From positions 1 through 64,000 of the forward strand of contig NZ_BCQJ01000002.1 in the NCBI RefSeq assembly GCF_001544375.1: 64,000 nt of DNA, read 5' to 3'. Position numbers and translations under genes: made by a program. This document shows, one piece after another, positions 63,622-64,000 of the stretch (the first letter of the stretch is position 1; every line of letters starts with the position of its first letter). The notes below the pieces were generated by a model that did not search any database, was not told the DNA's origin, and worked only from the letters and a program-made list of their open reading frames with translations. Source of the DNA: Enterococcus canis NBRC 100695 (GTDB taxonomy: Bacteria; Bacillota; Bacilli; Lactobacillales; Enterococcaceae).

Positions 63622-64000
63622 TTAGGCTAAATGGTCCTCTTCCACCGGAATTGTACTAACCGTCTGTGTTTTACTAGCGATTTCATAGACTAAACGTGGT
63701 CTTTTTTGGAAAAAGGCCACCACAATATTTCCAAAAAACAGCAATAAAAGTCCTGCAGCGCCAAGGAATAAAATCAACGAAACCATCCTAACTAGCTGTG
63801 CTGGGTCATTCAGCCCGGATCCTAAAAAGTTGATGAAGCGGAGCAAATTGCCAAACAGCAGATATAAAATGCCGTAGCGAGCAAAGAGCCGACCAAAACT
63901 TAATGGGGTGTCATCGCTAGTCGTGATTCGAATCCGGACAACCTTTTTGCCTGGCGTTTGCCCATTTAGGAGCCAAGGAATCAGCATAAAGTAAATAATG
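63622..64000 (-). CDS. RDD-family membrane protein, partial (runs off the window)
   Basis: At least 121 residues, with the frame open to the right edge. It contains the RDD-typical NGQTPGKKVVRIRITTSDDTPLSFG (read as NGQTPGKKVVRIRI) followed by two membrane helices (about 38-56 and 68-90 from the first Met) and a polar tail. The family's first helix with the RDD motif is missing and should lie beyond the window, so the Met at 63987 is probably internal. The function of RDD proteins is mostly unknown. Confidence 0.75.
   Translation of the reverse strand, partial: IIYFMLIPWLLNGQTPGKKVVRIRITTSDDTPLSFGRLFARYGILYLLFGNLLRFINFLGSGLNDPAQLVRMVSLILFLGAAGLLLLFFGNIVVAFFQKRPRLVYEIASKTQTVSTIPVEEDHLA

Overview
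The window reads as chromosomal DNA of an Enterococcus-like low-GC Firmicute. The evidence is an EtaRS/CovRS-type two-component system beside gnd, a Bacillus-style dnaB-dnaI helicase-loader pair behind nrdR, a CtsR operator on clpB, a T-box in front of alaS, and strong AGGAGG-type ribosome binding sites throughout. The species cannot be fixed from sequence reading alone. Most genes lie on the minus strand.

Layout. At 1-240, three tandem promoters with rRNA-operon character fire off the left edge. At 0.4-6.3 kb are etaS, etaR, gnd, rpmF, a yceD-type gene and two membrane proteins. At 6.4-11.4 kb is a TetR-controlled heterodimeric ABC exporter whose larger subunit carries an unusually big extracellular, Ala/Glu/Gln-rich insertion; a near-perfect palindrome overlaps the tetR promoter. 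At 11.6-19.4 kb is the most accessory-looking stretch. It holds two orphan sugar PTS EIIC permeases (one co-transcribed with a stand-alone protein resembling the C-terminal part of RarA/MgsA), an RpiR-type and an Mga-like regulator, a small ABM-fold protein, and about 1.6 kb of gene-poor AT-rich DNA. That DNA contains hairpins and several short same-orientation copies of the 3' end of lepA.

At 19.4-33.3 kb are lepA, two acetyltransferases, a nucleoside deoxyribosyltransferase-like gene, a YjdF-like membrane gene, clpB, a lipid-kinase/DUF1294/flippase-like operon, pepT, and the yqfO(nif3)-trmK pair followed by a lipoprotein. At 33.3-47.1 kb is core replication, repair and wall metabolism: dnaI, dnaB, nrdR, a CsbD-like protein, a PgdA-like deacetylase, polA-mutM-coaE, a BI-1 protein coupled to a MaoC-like protein, an aldo/keto reductase, murC and a disordered protein of unknown function.

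At 47.2-57.2 kb is a complete glycogen operon, glgB-glgC-glgD-glgA-glgP plus a GH13 neopullulanase-type enzyme. Most junctions overlap or are separated by only a few bases, and one contains a stem-loop. Together the genes make ADP-glucose, polymerise and branch glycogen, and degrade it again. At 57.6-64 kb are alaS with its T-box leader, a protein resembling formylglycine-generating enzymes, a GNAT gene interrupted by one in-frame stop codon, a CshB-type RNA helicase and a partial RDD membrane protein.

The observations most worth following are the RarA-C-like protein in a PTS operon, the repeated lepA 3'-end fragments, the ABC exporter insertion, and the interrupted GNAT gene. No CRISPR array, transposase, integrase, complete rRNA gene or tRNA gene was recognised.
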